From positions 4,216,001-4,280,000 of the forward strand of contig NZ_CP010431.2 of NCBI RefSeq assembly GCF_000814845.2: a stretch of 64,000 nucleotides of DNA, in the 5' to 3' direction. Origin of the DNA: Pandoraea sputorum (GTDB lineage Bacteria > Pseudomonadota > Gammaproteobacteria > Burkholderiales > Burkholderiaceae). A program made the position numbers and the translations under genes. A model generated the notes under the pieces. It was not told the origin of the DNA, ran no database searches, and saw only the letters and a program-made list of their open reading frames with translations. Positions 56,021 through 64,000 of the stretch are shown here, in pieces; within the stretch, counting starts at the first letter, position 1, and each line of letters starts with the position of its first letter.

Positions 56021-56455
56021 TCAGGCGGTCTTCTCGTCATCCACATTGCGCACGCGCGTGGTCGATCCCGGCTCGGCGGCTTCCATCTCTGCGAAGACCT
56101 TCTCGGCATCGTGAATCGCCTGATTGGCGGCGGGCAGCCCGGCGTACAGCGCAGCGTGCATGAACAGTTCCTTCATCTCCTCGCGCGTCACGCCATTATT
56201 GAACGCCGCGCGCACGTGCATGCGGAATTCGTCGCCGCGATTGAGCGCGATGAGCAGCGACAGCGTGATCATGCTGCGCATGTGGCGCGTCAGTCCCGGG
56301 CGCGTCCAGATATCGCCCCAGGCGAAGCGCGTGATGAAGTTCTGAAAGTCGTCGTTGAAGTCGTTACGGCGCGTGAGCGTGCGGTCGACGTGCGCGTCCC
56401 CGAGCACACCGCGTCGCACTTGCATGCCGTTGTCGTAGCGTTCCTGATCGTTCAT
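56021..56455 (-). CDS. pcaC: 4-Carboxymuconolactone decarboxylase
   Basis: A 144-residue CMD-family protein (AhpD-like fold): GDAHVDRTLTRRNDFNDDFQNFITRFAWGDIW, RHMRSMITLSLLIALNRGDEFRMHVRAAFNNGVTREEMKELFMHAA in pieces, including the His and Glu of the active site. It decarboxylates gamma-carboxymuconolactone to 3-oxoadipate enol-lactone. Its ATG overlaps the pcaB stop codon (ATGA). The long frame upstream is a shadow of pcaB. Separate from PcaD here, whereas some genomes fuse the two. Confidence 0.94.
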   Translation of the reverse strand: MNDQERYDNGMQVRRGVLGDAHVDRTLTRRNDFNDDFQNFITRFAWGDIWTRPGLTRHMRSMITLSLLIALNRGDEFRMHVRAAFNNGVTREEMKELFMHAALYAGLPAANQAIHDAEKVFAEMEAAEPGSTTRVRNVDDEKTA

Positions 56456-57828
56456 TTGGATGTCCTGCCGTGTTGGGTTGACGGCACCGCCGCGTCCGCG
56501 AGCGCAAGCACCTGACTCACGAACGTATCGGCAGCGCCAAGATAGTGCTGTGGGTCCGTCAGGCGTTCGAGCGCCTCGACGGACAGCACGCGGGTGATCT
56601 CGGTGTCTTCGCGCAGGACGTCGAGCAGGTGACGGTGCTGCGCGAGCGCGTCGCGGCAGCGTGCTTCCACGCGACGATGTGCTTCGAGCCGTCCCATCGA
56701 TTCGCCCAGCGCCATCGTCACGGCCTCGGCCATGATGAGCCCGTGCGTGACGTCGAGATTGGCGCGCATGCGTGCGGTGTCGACCGTCCAGTCGCTCACG
56801 AGGGCGCGCGCCGTCGCCAGCGCGCCACCGCAAAGCATGAGCAGCTCGGGCAGCGTTTCCCACTCGGCGTGCCAGGTGCCCAGCCCGCGCTCGTGGTCCT
56901 GCTGCATGGCCGAGAACAACGTCGCGACAAGTTGCGGCGTGCGCGCGGCCGCTGCAAGGATAGCCGCACAGCCGACCGGGTTGCGCTTGTGCGGCATGGT
57001 GGATGAGCCGCCCCGCCCCGCGCCGGAGGCTTCGGCGATCTCGCCGACTTCCGTTTGCGTCAGCAGCGCCGTGTCGCGCGCAAACTTGCCTAGCGAGCCG
57101 GTCAGCGTCGCCGCCCAGCTTCCCACTCTCACGATGCGATCGCGCTGGCCATGCCAAGGCGTCGCGCCTTCGGACAGACCGAGATGACGTGAGAGCGCCG
57201 CCGCGACCGCCGGGCCTTGCGTGCCAAGCGACGCCAGCGTGCCCGCTGCGCCGCCGAACTGCACGCAAAGCACCTGTTCGCGCACGCTGGCGAGGTCGTC
57301 ACGCGCGCGCAACAAAACGTCGAGCGTACCGGCAAGTTTCAGTCCGAAGGTGATCGGCAACGCGTGCTGAAGCCACGTACGGCCGATCATGACCGTCGCG
57401 CGATGTTGCCTGACCTGCTCGGCGAGCGTAGCGACTAGCGCATCGAGATCCGCACCGAGGTCGTCGAGCGCACCGCGCACTTGCAGGATGAGACCGGTAT
57501 CGATGGCGTCCTGACTGGTCGCGCCCCAATGGACAAAGCGGGCGGCATCGGCGTCGTGCGTCTTCACGCGCGCCGTCAGTTGCTTGACCAGCGGAATGGC
57601 GAGGTTACCCGCGCAGGCGGCGGCGTCGCGCAACGCCATCCAGTCGAGATCGCCCGCACGGGCGGCCGCAGTGATCGGCGCGACGGCGGCGGCCGGGATC
57701 AGGCCGACTTCGGCTTCGGCGACAGCGAGCGCCACTTCGAAGTCGAGCATGCCCTGCAGCGTGGCGTCGCGGGAGAATCGCGCCGACACGGCAGCGCCGC
57801 GCAGTAGAGAGTCAAGCAGTTCCGTCAT
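56452..57828 (-). CDS. pcaB: 3-Carboxy-cis,cis-muconate cycloisomerase
   Basis: A 458-residue member of the fumarase/aspartase superfamily; signature GRGGSSTMPHKRNPVG near residue 270, with HWGATSQDAIDTGLILQ and IGRTWLQHALP earlier. It cyclises 3-carboxymuconate to gamma-carboxymuconolactone. A 105-bp gap with a very strong hairpin separates it from pcaG upstream; pcaC overlaps its end. Confidence 0.95.
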   Translation of the reverse strand: MTELLDSLLRGAAVSARFSRDATLQGMLDFEVALAVAEAEVGLIPAAAVAPITAAARAGDLDWMALRDAAACAGNLAIPLVKQLTARVKTHDADAARFVHWGATSQDAIDTGLILQVRGALDDLGADLDALVATLAEQVRQHRATVMIGRTWLQHALPITFGLKLAGTLDVLLRARDDLASVREQVLCVQFGGAAGTLASLGTQGPAVAAALSRHLGLSEGATPWHGQRDRIVRVGSWAATLTGSLGKFARDTALLTQTEVGEIAEASGAGRGGSSTMPHKRNPVGCAAILAAAARTPQLVATLFSAMQQDHERGLGTWHAEWETLPELLMLCGGALATARALVSDWTVDTARMRANLDVTHGLIMAEAVTMALGESMGRLEAHRRVEARCRDALAQHRHLLDVLREDTEITRVLSVEALERLTDPQHYLGAADTFVSQVLALADAAVPSTQHGRTSK

Positions 57829-57867
57829 CAGAGAATTCGATGCGTTGCAACAATGCGGATACGGCCA

Positions 57868-57899
57868 CGGGCTGCCGGCATTCGCATGCCGGCAGCCCG
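57868..57899. other. Intercistronic hairpin between pcaG and pcaB
   Basis: Perfect 13-bp arms, CGGGCTGCCGGCA and its complement, with a 6-nt loop, in the middle of the pca operon. No T run follows on the minus strand. It probably stabilises or processes the pcaHG part of the mRNA rather than ending it. Confidence 0.6.
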
Positions 57900-57933
57900 A
57901 AGCCGCGCCAGATTCAGCGTGACATGACAGACG

Positions 57934-58533
57934 TCAGAGGTCGAGGAACACCGTCTCCTCGTCGCCCTGCATGCGAATGTCGAACCGGTACGACACACGC
58001 CCGCCGTTCACCTCACGACGCGCAATCAGCGTGTGACGGCGCTCGGCCGGCACTTGTTGCAGCACGGGGTCAGCCGCATTGGCCGCTGCCTCATCGTCGA
58101 AATAGATACGCGTAAACAGGTGATTGAGCAAGCCCCGCATCGTGAGAATCACGTCGATGCGCGGTGCGTCGCCCCGCGCGGCCGCGCCAGGCTTGACCGT
58201 CTCGATGATGAAGCGGTTCTCGGCGTCTGTGCCCGTGCCGCAACGGGCCGCGCCTGCGAAGCCAGTGCGTTCGATGTCTTCGGCGGTTTCGACGTAGCGG
58301 CCATGGGCGTCCGCCTGCACGATTTCGATGAGGGCGTCGTTGACCGGATTGCCCGCACCGTCGAGCACCTGCCCGATCAGACGGATGTGCTCACCTTCTG
58401 CGCGCTCGGTCGCGACCACGGGCGTAAAGGCGCTCTTGAAGTCGTACAGGTACTGTTCCGGCGACAGGCCATAAGCGAAGTACGGGCCGACGGTCTGCGA
58501 CGGCGTTTGCTTGAATTCGGGAGTAGTGGACAT
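57934..58533 (-). CDS. pcaG: Protocatechuate 3,4-dioxygenase, alpha subunit
   Basis: A 199-residue intradiol-dioxygenase subunit: PSQTVGPYFAYGLSP at the start, LIGQVLDGAGNPVNDALIEIVQADAHGRY, and GLLNHLFTRIYF. It lacks the iron ligands, which are in PcaH, as normal for the alpha subunit. With PcaH it opens protocatechuate to 3-carboxymuconate. It follows pcaH by 3 bp. Confidence 0.95.
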   Translation of the reverse strand: MSTTPEFKQTPSQTVGPYFAYGLSPEQYLYDFKSAFTPVVATERAEGEHIRLIGQVLDGAGNPVNDALIEIVQADAHGRYVETAEDIERTGFAGAARCGTGTDAENRFIIETVKPGAAARGDAPRIDVILTMRGLLNHLFTRIYFDDEAAANAADPVLQQVPAERRHTLIARREVNGGRVSYRFDIRMQGDEETVFLDL

Positions 58534-58536
58534 GGC

Positions 58537-59247
58537 TCAGGACTCCATCGGCGTTTGGTCGGCACCGCGCAGGACGATGTCGAATTCGTAACCCAGTGCG
58601 TACTCCGGCTCGGTGATGTCCAGCGAGAAGCGCGCGATCAGGCGGTCGCGGGCATGCGCCGGCGTCGCCTCGAAGATCGGGTCGTAGGCGAGCAGCGGAT
58701 CGCCCGGAAAGTACATCTGCGTGACCAGACGGGTCGCAAAGTAATGGCCGAACACCGAGAAGTGCAGATGCTGGGGACGCCACGCGTTGTGGTGGTTCTT
58801 CCACGGATACGCGCCCGGCTTGATCGTCAGGAATTTGTAGCGGCCTTCGGCGTCGGTCATGGCGCGCCCGGCACCGAGGAAGTTCGGGTCGAGCGGCGCG
58901 TCGTGCTGGTCGACCTTGTGGACGTAGCGCCCACACGCGTTTGCCTGCCACAACTCCACGAGCGTGTTCGGCACCGGACGCCCGCCTTCGTCGAGCACGC
59001 GGCCCGTGACGATCATGCGCTCGCCCAACGGCTCGCCGTTTCGCACCGCGTTACGTGTGAGGTCGTTGTCGAGCGCACCGATGATGCCGTTGCCATAGAC
59101 CGGCGAGCGCAGGTCGGCCAGGTTCTGCTTGACCGGTACGAGCAATTGTTTGGGGCCGCGCAGCGCCGTGGACTTGTACCCGCTGTCGATGAGCTTGGGA
59201 TGCGAATCCCAGTCGCGGGGGCGCAGGACGGTTGTCGTCTTCGACAT
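58537..59247 (-). CDS. pcaH: Protocatechuate 3,4-dioxygenase, beta subunit
   Basis: A 236-residue catalytic subunit. Iron ligands are the two Tyr and two His around GAYPWKNHHNAWRPQHLHFSVFG, with the Tyr in CGRYVH as another part of the site. The family signature GRVLDEGGRPVPNTLVELWQANACGRY is intact. First gene of the pcaHGBCD operon; GGAGTGA precedes the ATG. Divergent from the LysR gene pcaQ across 131 bp. Confidence 0.95.
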   Translation of the reverse strand: MSKTTTVLRPRDWDSHPKLIDSGYKSTALRGPKQLLVPVKQNLADLRSPVYGNGIIGALDNDLTRNAVRNGEPLGERMIVTGRVLDEGGRPVPNTLVELWQANACGRYVHKVDQHDAPLDPNFLGAGRAMTDAEGRYKFLTIKPGAYPWKNHHNAWRPQHLHFSVFGHYFATRLVTQMYFPGDPLLAYDPIFEATPAHARDRLIARFSLDITEPEYALGYEFDIVLRGADQTPMES

Positions 59248-59316
59248 GGTCTCACTCCATTTTATGTTGACTGATCTGGCAGGCACATTGGCCGGTCGCC
59301 AGCTTGTTTTCGACAC

Positions 59317-59339
59317 TATATCCATAATCAACGGATATA
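59317..59339. promoter_or_regulatory. PcaQ-type operator in the pcaH/pcaQ region
   Basis: Dyad TATATCC-N9-GGATATA, centred about 50 bp before pcaQ and 80 bp before pcaH. Its place and LysR-like symmetry fit a PcaQ site. Confidence 0.55.
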
Positions 59340-59378
59340 TTTATTGACATTTTCTTAGGCTTTTCATAACTTTCCGGC

Positions 59379-60326
59379 ATGGAAAGACACCTACTCGACG
59401 GACGCATCAAGCTGCGTCATCTGCAATGCCTGCTGGCCGTCGCCCAGCACGGCAGCTTGCAGCGCGCAGCGGAAGCGCTGTCCATTACCCAGCCCGCCGT
59501 CAGCAAGACCATTGCCGAGCTCGAAGGGCTGCTGGGTGTGCGCCTGTTCGACCGGGGGCGCAACGGGGCCCGACCCACGGCACAGGCGGAGCTGTTCTTG
59601 CGCCATGCGGGCGCGAGCGTCAGTGCGCTGCGTCAGGGCATCGACGTGTTGTCGCGTGCCGTCGGCCAGACCGGCGGCGTGATCGAGATCGCCGTGCTGC
59701 CCACGCTCGCGGCCGCGATGATGCCTGGCGTGCTCGAAGCGTTCCGGCGCGAATGGCCGGGCATCGTCGTGCAGGTGCATACCGGCGCCAACCAGCAACT
59801 CCTCACGCAACTGAAGTCCGGTCAGGTCACGTTGGCGCTGGGGCGGATGTCCGACCCCGAAGGCATGGCAGGACTCACGTTCGAACATCTGTGCGCCACG
59901 CCGCTTTGCGTCGTCGTGCGTCCCGAGCATCCACTGGCGCAGCAGCGCAGCGTGTCGATGGCGGACATCGCCCACCACCACGTGATCCTGCCGCCGCACG
60001 GCACGATCCTGCGTCACACGGCGGACAGCTTTCTGCGTGCGCATGGCGTCGGCACGCTCGACGACTATTCCGAACTGCTCTCGATGTCGCTCGCCCGCGC
60101 GATGACTTTGCGTGACGACGTCGTCTGGATCGCCTCGGAGATCACCGTGCAGGACGACCTCGCCGACGGCGCACTGTGCGCGCTGCCCTTCGCGACGAAA
60201 GGCACCGAGGAGTCCATCGGCATTCTGTGGCGCAACGACACGGTGCCGACGCCGCCCGAGCAGACGCTCATCAGCGCCATGCGCGAAGCCGCGCGCGTGC
60301 GTTACGGGATGCCGGGGTTGCGCTGA
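59379..60326 (+). CDS. pcaQ: LysR family activator of the pca operon
   Basis: A 315-residue LTTR of the PcaQ/GbpR group: DGRIKLRHLQCLLAVAQHGSLQRAAEALSITQPAVSKTIAELE in pieces, GVIEIAVLPTLAAAMMPGVLEAF and a final region with GTEESIGILWRND. PcaQ proteins activate pcaDCHGB-type operons with beta-carboxymuconate or its lactone. Divergent from pcaH over a dyad. Confidence 0.92.
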   Translation: MERHLLDGRIKLRHLQCLLAVAQHGSLQRAAEALSITQPAVSKTIAELEGLLGVRLFDRGRNGARPTAQAELFLRHAGASVSALRQGIDVLSRAVGQTGGVIEIAVLPTLAAAMMPGVLEAFRREWPGIVVQVHTGANQQLLTQLKSGQVTLALGRMSDPEGMAGLTFEHLCATPLCVVVRPEHPLAQQRSVSMADIAHHHVILPPHGTILRHTADSFLRAHGVGTLDDYSELLSMSLARAMTLRDDVVWIASEITVQDDLADGALCALPFATKGTEESIGILWRNDTVPTPPEQTLISAMREAARVRYGMPGLR

Positions 60327-60338
60327 CGACATCCCGGC

Positions 60339-61247
60339 TCACGCTACGACGGTGGCCATTGCATCCGACGCGGCCGCCAGCCCGAGCATACGCACGGCGT
60401 TGTCCTTGAGCAGCAACGGTTTGACCTCGTCGCGAAAGCCCGCGGTCTCGAAGTCCTTCAGCCAGCGGTCCGGCGCAATGAGCGGGAAATCCGAGCCGAA
60501 CAACATCTTCTCGCGCAGCAGCGAATTCGCGTACTGAATCAGTTCGGGCGAGAAGTACTTGGGCGACCATCCCGACAGATCGATGTAGACGTTCGGCTTG
60601 TGCAGCGCGATGGAGAGCGCCTGCGATTGCCACGGCCACGACGGATGCGCGATCACGATGTTCATATCCGGGAAGTCGGTCGCCACGTCGTCGAGGTGAA
60701 TCGGCTCCGAGTACTTGAGCCGCAAGCCGCCGCCGCCCGGCATGCCCGAGCCGATCCCCGAATGCCCGCTGTGGAACACCGCCGTGAGTTTGTGCTCGGC
60801 GATGAGTTCGTACATCGGGTACGCCATGCGGTCGTTGGCGAAGAAGCCCTGCATCGTCGGATGGAACTTGAACCCGCGCACACCGAATTCCTCCACTAGC
60901 CGACGCGCCTCACGCACGCCCATCTGGCCCTTATGCGGATCGATGCTCGCGAACGCGATCATGATGTCGGCGTTCTCCTGTGCAAAGCCCGCGATCTCCT
61001 CGTTCGGAATACGGCGTCGGCCGATGTTCGCCTCGCAGTCGACGGTGAACATCACAAAGCCGATATTGCGCTCGCGGTAATGCGCGATGGTCTCTGGAAT
61101 CGTGGGGCGGCGATTCTGCTTGAGCACCGTGCCGAAATACTTGTCGGCGGCGTCGTCGAACGCCTTGCCGAACAGGTCCGGCGGCTGACAGCAGGACACC
61201 TCCGCGTGCACGTGTGTGTCGATGGCGACGAGATTGTCGAGGTTCAT
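60339..61247 (-). CDS. Amidohydrolase family 2 protein
   Basis: A 302-residue TIM-barrel metal hydrolase: metal-binding DTHVHAEV at the start, FKFHPTMQGF in the middle, HSGHSGIGSGMPGGG and a late LFGSDFPLI with the catalytic Asp. Members decarboxylate or hydrolyse aromatic and hydroxycinnamate-derived acids. Its ATG overlaps the acyl-CoA dehydrogenase stop codon (ATGA). With the CoA ligase upstream, it probably acts in hydroxycinnamate side-chain breakdown, but the step is not known to me. Confidence 0.82.
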   Translation of the reverse strand: MNLDNLVAIDTHVHAEVSCCQPPDLFGKAFDDAADKYFGTVLKQNRRPTIPETIAHYRERNIGFVMFTVDCEANIGRRRIPNEEIAGFAQENADIMIAFASIDPHKGQMGVREARRLVEEFGVRGFKFHPTMQGFFANDRMAYPMYELIAEHKLTAVFHSGHSGIGSGMPGGGGLRLKYSEPIHLDDVATDFPDMNIVIAHPSWPWQSQALSIALHKPNVYIDLSGWSPKYFSPELIQYANSLLREKMLFGSDFPLIAPDRWLKDFETAGFRDEVKPLLLKDNAVRMLGLAAASDAMATVVA

Positions 61248-62980
61248 TCGGCGGTCTCCGGATCGTGAATCTGCGACGCAACGATCGCCATGGCGCGGTG
61301 CGTCTGCGGCAGTTCGAACTTCAGCCAATAGCGTGCGGCACGGCGTTTGGTGTCGGAAGGAGTGCCCGACGCGGCCTCCGCCAGCGATGCCTGCGCCCAA
61401 AGCCCCGCCATCGACAAGCCGTGAACCGCCTGCATGACTTCCCCGGCGACGCACAGCGCGGCACGAGGCGTCGCGCGCGCCACTGCGATGAGCAAGGGCA
61501 TCAGGTCGGTCCACGTATTGAAGCCGTGAAGTGCATCGTCGAAGCCGCTCATTCGTTCCAGCGCCCTCGCCTCTCGTACCATCGCCTGCCCCCACGCCAG
61601 CCAACGCGACAGCGTCACGCCGTCGTCTTTGACGATCTTGCGCATCAACAAGTCGATGGCCTGGATTTCGTTGGTGCCCTCGTAGATCATCGGAATGCGC
61701 GCATCGCGCACGAACTGCGAGATGCCTGTCTCTTCGACGTAGCCATAACCGCCGAAGACTTGCAACGCGTCGCTACTGCCAGCGAATGCCTGCGCCGTCG
61801 CGGTGGCTTTGACGACGGGCGTGAGCAGCGCCACCAGTGCATCGGCATCGGCGCGCATAGCCAGTGTGGGCGCGTGATGGGCTTCGTCGATGGCGAGTGC
61901 GGCGCGATACAACAACAAGCGCGCGCCCTCCACACCGACACGCTGACCTTCGAGCAGACGCCAGACGGCTGGATGTGCGGCAATCGGCGTTCCCGCGTCC
62001 GCGCCCGGCACGCGCGACTGGACACGCTCGTGCGCATGACGCACCGACATCTCGTAAGCGCCTTGCGCCAGCCCCACCGCCGACGCACCGACATGCAAAC
62101 GTGCCGAGTTCATCATCGCGAACATCGCTTCCAGACCACGGTGCGCTTCGCCGACGAGATACCCCGTCGCACCTTCGAACGCCATCGAACAGGTCGCGCT
62201 GCCGCGAATCCCCATCTTGTGTTCGATGCCGGTGCAGCGCACCTCGTTGCGCTCGGCGTTCGCGAGAATCTTCGGTACCAGAAAGAGCGACAAACCGGCG
62301 CTGCCTGCGGGCGCATCAGGTGTGCGCGCCAGCACCAGATGCACGATGTTCTGCGTCAGATCTTGCTCACCGCCGGAGATGAAGATCTTCTCTCCCGTGA
62401 CACGCACGGTCTCCTGTCGCTCGTCAGTCCAGACCGCGCGCGTACGAATCTGCCCCAGATCGCTACCCGCGCCCGGCTCCGTCAGACACATCGTCGCCAG
62501 CCACTCGCCGCTGACCAGCGGCGCGAGCCAGGCGTCGCGCAACGCCGCGCTGCCGAAGCGATGCACGCACTCGTACGCCCCGTGCAGAATGCCGGGATAC
62601 ATCGTCCAGGCGAGATTCGCGCCCGCCGTCAGTTCTTGCACGGCAATCTGCGCGACAAGCGGTAGTCCTTGCCCGCCCAGAGACGGATCGCATGGCAACG
62701 ATGGCCATCCTGCGTCGCGATACTGACGATAAGCGTCGGCGAACCCGACAGGCGTGCTCACCTCGCCGTCGCGCCACGTGCAACCCTCGCGGTCGCCGAC
62801 AGCGTTCAGTGGGGCAAGCACCTCTCGCGAGAAGCGAGCCGCCTCGTCGACGATCTGCACGAGCGTGGCGGTATCGAATTCCTGGAACGGTGCGAGGCGC
62901 ATCAGCGCTTCGCCCACCCCGAGCGTCTCCAGCACGAACGCGATGTCCTCGGCCGCGCTGCGCAATTGCGGTGGATGCAT
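61244..62980 (-). CDS. Acyl-CoA dehydrogenase, long form
   Basis: A 578-residue flavoprotein of the longer (DmdC/FadE5-like) ACAD group with an extra C-terminal domain. FAD/substrate segments MCLTEPGAGSDLGQIRTRA and GYGYVEETGISQFVRDARI, catalytic Glu in IYEGTNEIQAIDLL. It would oxidise an aryl- or alkyl-propanoyl-CoA to the enoyl-CoA. It lies between the feruloyl-CoA synthase and the amidohydrolase genes, on one transcript, and so probably works on hydroxyphenylpropanoyl-CoA. Confidence 0.88.
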   Translation of the reverse strand: MHPPQLRSAAEDIAFVLETLGVGEALMRLAPFQEFDTATLVQIVDEAARFSREVLAPLNAVGDREGCTWRDGEVSTPVGFADAYRQYRDAGWPSLPCDPSLGGQGLPLVAQIAVQELTAGANLAWTMYPGILHGAYECVHRFGSAALRDAWLAPLVSGEWLATMCLTEPGAGSDLGQIRTRAVWTDERQETVRVTGEKIFISGGEQDLTQNIVHLVLARTPDAPAGSAGLSLFLVPKILANAERNEVRCTGIEHKMGIRGSATCSMAFEGATGYLVGEAHRGLEAMFAMMNSARLHVGASAVGLAQGAYEMSVRHAHERVQSRVPGADAGTPIAAHPAVWRLLEGQRVGVEGARLLLYRAALAIDEAHHAPTLAMRADADALVALLTPVVKATATAQAFAGSSDALQVFGGYGYVEETGISQFVRDARIPMIYEGTNEIQAIDLLMRKIVKDDGVTLSRWLAWGQAMVREARALERMSGFDDALHGFNTWTDLMPLLIAVARATPRAALCVAGEVMQAVHGLSMAGLWAQASLAEAASGTPSDTKRRAARYWLKFELPQTHRAMAIVASQIHDPETAE

Positions 62981-62989
62981 GACAGCGTC

Positions 62990-64000
62990 CTATCGACGTG
63001 CGGGCGCAAAGATCACGCGCGGGTCGCCTGCGGTGGCGGCGTGCAGCGATTCGACCGTTGCGGATCGATGGTCCTGCACCGCGCGCTGATTGATCGAGCC
63101 TTTGTCCGTTACCTCGCCCCGGTCGAGCGACGGCGGCGTGTCGAGCAGCAGCAGACGGGCAACGCTCGTGGCGCTGCCGCTCGCGCTGGCATTGAGCCGA
63201 GTGAGGAGCGACGCGAACATCTCGCGCACCGGCGTGGATGCCAGCACGTCGGCCAGCGACGCATCCTTCGGCAGACCGCTCAACCGGCGACAATCGTCCA
63301 CGCGCGGGAAGATCATCAGACCGATATCGTCGCGATTGATGCCGGTGATCACGGCGTCCTGCACGTAGGGCGCACCTTCGGAGATCACGCGCGCCCGCAG
63401 CGGTCCGACGCTGACGAAGGTGCCCGAGCTGAGCTTGAAATCCTCGGTGATGCGGCCGTCGAACTGAAGACCGGCTTCGGGGTCTTGCGTATCGACGAAA
63501 GTCGCGGCGTCACCCGTGCAGTAGTAGCCCTCTTCGTCGAACACCGGGTCCGACGCTTCGTGACGCCAGTACCCCGCCATGACGTTCGGGCCGCGAAAGC
63601 GCACTTCGAGCTTGCCGCCCACGGGCGCCAGCTTCACCTCGCACCCCGGTGCGGGCAGACCGATGTAGCCCGCGCGCATGACCGGCCCCGTGGTGAACAT
63701 GCAACTCGGCGACGTCTCTGTCATCCCGAGACCGGACATGATACGAATCCGCTCGCCGCAATGCGTTTCGGTCACGCGCTCCAGACGGTCCCACGCCGCT
63801 TGTGACAGTCCCGCACCGCCGAAGAAGTAAAGATTCACACGAGCGAAGAAGCGCTCGCGCAGGGCCGCGTCGCGCTCCAGCGCAATCGCCAGGTCTTCCC
63901 AGCCCTTGGGCACATTGAAGTAGACGGTCGGAGAGATCTCGCGCAGATTGCGCAATGTCTCCTCGAACTTGCCAGCGACGGGCTTGCCGTCGTCGATGTA
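62990..64000 (-). CDS. fcs: Feruloyl-CoA synthase, 3' part (runs off the window)
   Basis: The C-terminal 336 residues of an AMP-forming ligase. The frame stays open to base 64000, beginning in YIDDGKPVAGKFEETLRN, so the start lies outside. Features: SGLGMTETSPSCMF, TGDAATFVD, FDGRITEDFKLSSGTFVSVGPLRA, a pattern particular to feruloyl-CoA synthases rather than general acyl-CoA ligases. It activates ferulate, p-coumarate or caffeate to CoA esters. First visible gene of an operon with the acyl-CoA dehydrogenase and amidohydrolase, next to the pca genes that consume the resulting protocatechuate. Confidence 0.9.
   Translation of the reverse strand, partial: YIDDGKPVAGKFEETLRNLREISPTVYFNVPKGWEDLAIALERDAALRERFFARVNLYFFGGAGLSQAAWDRLERVTETHCGERIRIMSGLGMTETSPSCMFTTGPVMRAGYIGLPAPGCEVKLAPVGGKLEVRFRGPNVMAGYWRHEASDPVFDEEGYYCTGDAATFVDTQDPEAGLQFDGRITEDFKLSSGTFVSVGPLRARVISEGAPYVQDAVITGINRDDIGLMIFPRVDDCRRLSGLPKDASLADVLASTPVREMFASLLTRLNASASGSATSVARLLLLDTPPSLDRGEVTDKGSINQRAVQDHRSATVESLHAATAGDPRVIFAPARR

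Overview
The window is a high-G+C, densely coded stretch of a chromosome of Pandoraea/Burkholderia type (Betaproteobacteria, Burkholderiaceae). That placement is inference from gene content: a protocatechuate (pca/pob) cluster, a sulfoacetate-type sau cluster, PXPV-repeat and CsbD stress proteins, many LysR/IclR regulators and Gram-negative porins. I see no tRNA, rRNA, CRISPR array, insertion sequence or phage gene.

Layout. 1-2.1 kb: small stress or envelope proteins (CsbD, entericidin, a Cys-pair repeat protein, a PXPV protein). 2.1-9.8 kb: a soluble chemotaxis-type transducer, a LysR/TauE-type exporter pair, a PfkB sugar kinase, another LysR, an SDR reductase and a MipA-type outer-membrane protein. 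10.1-16.8 kb: an RstAB-like two-component system, then a porin translationally coupled to an Fe3+/phosphonate-type ABC transporter. 16.9-22.5 kb: an MFS transporter, an acyl-CoA ligase and an acylating aldehyde dehydrogenase with a divergent IclR regulator (sauSTU-like). 22.8-29.0 kb: an mgoBCAD/pvfABCD-like operon (DUF3050 protein, di-iron N-oxygenase, A-T-reductase NRPS, polyketide-cyclase-like protein), predicted to make a diazeniumdiolate or pyrazine-N-oxide type signal. 29-34.8 kb: an aminotransferase, a LysR, a sigma-54 activator lacking a sensory domain, an aldo-keto reductase and a 4'-phosphopantetheinyl transferase. 34.9-39.5 kb: AhpF, AhpC, a beta-propeller protein and an HTH protein. 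39.6-42.1 kb: RhlE, then a lower-G+C HEPN-domain two-gene module. 42.3-47.3 kb: a YfcC-like carrier, an IclR and an N-formylglutamate amidohydrolase, divergent from a porin. 47.8-51.1 kb: MarR, a ClC-type channel and a DUF72 protein. 51.1-60.3 kb: pcaK, pobA, pobR, pcaDCBGH and pcaQ, for 4-hydroxybenzoate and protocatechuate catabolism. 60.3-64 kb: an amidohydrolase, an acyl-CoA dehydrogenase and a feruloyl-CoA synthase that runs off the end.

The most interesting result is a regulatory link inside the NRPS region. The same 27-bp palindrome (ACACCTGT-N11-ACAGGTGT) lies upstream of both the mgo-like operon (22589-22615) and the phosphopantetheinyl transferase (33940-33966). Each copy is followed, 99 and 89 bp later (a difference of one helical turn), by a nearly identical -24/-12 (sigma-54) promoter (14 of 16 bases the same). 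A sigma-54 activator is encoded between them at 31451-32560. This predicts a small sigma-54 regulon that co-produces the NRPS and the enzyme that activates its carrier domain, possibly also driving the divergent aldo-keto reductase.

Other notable signals are a pair of 17-bp operators differing at one base in the 45.5-46.0 kb divergent region, the HEPN (Rx4H) module beside rhlE, perfect hairpins in pca/pob leaders and spacers, and short tandem repeats that recur at or just beyond stop codons.
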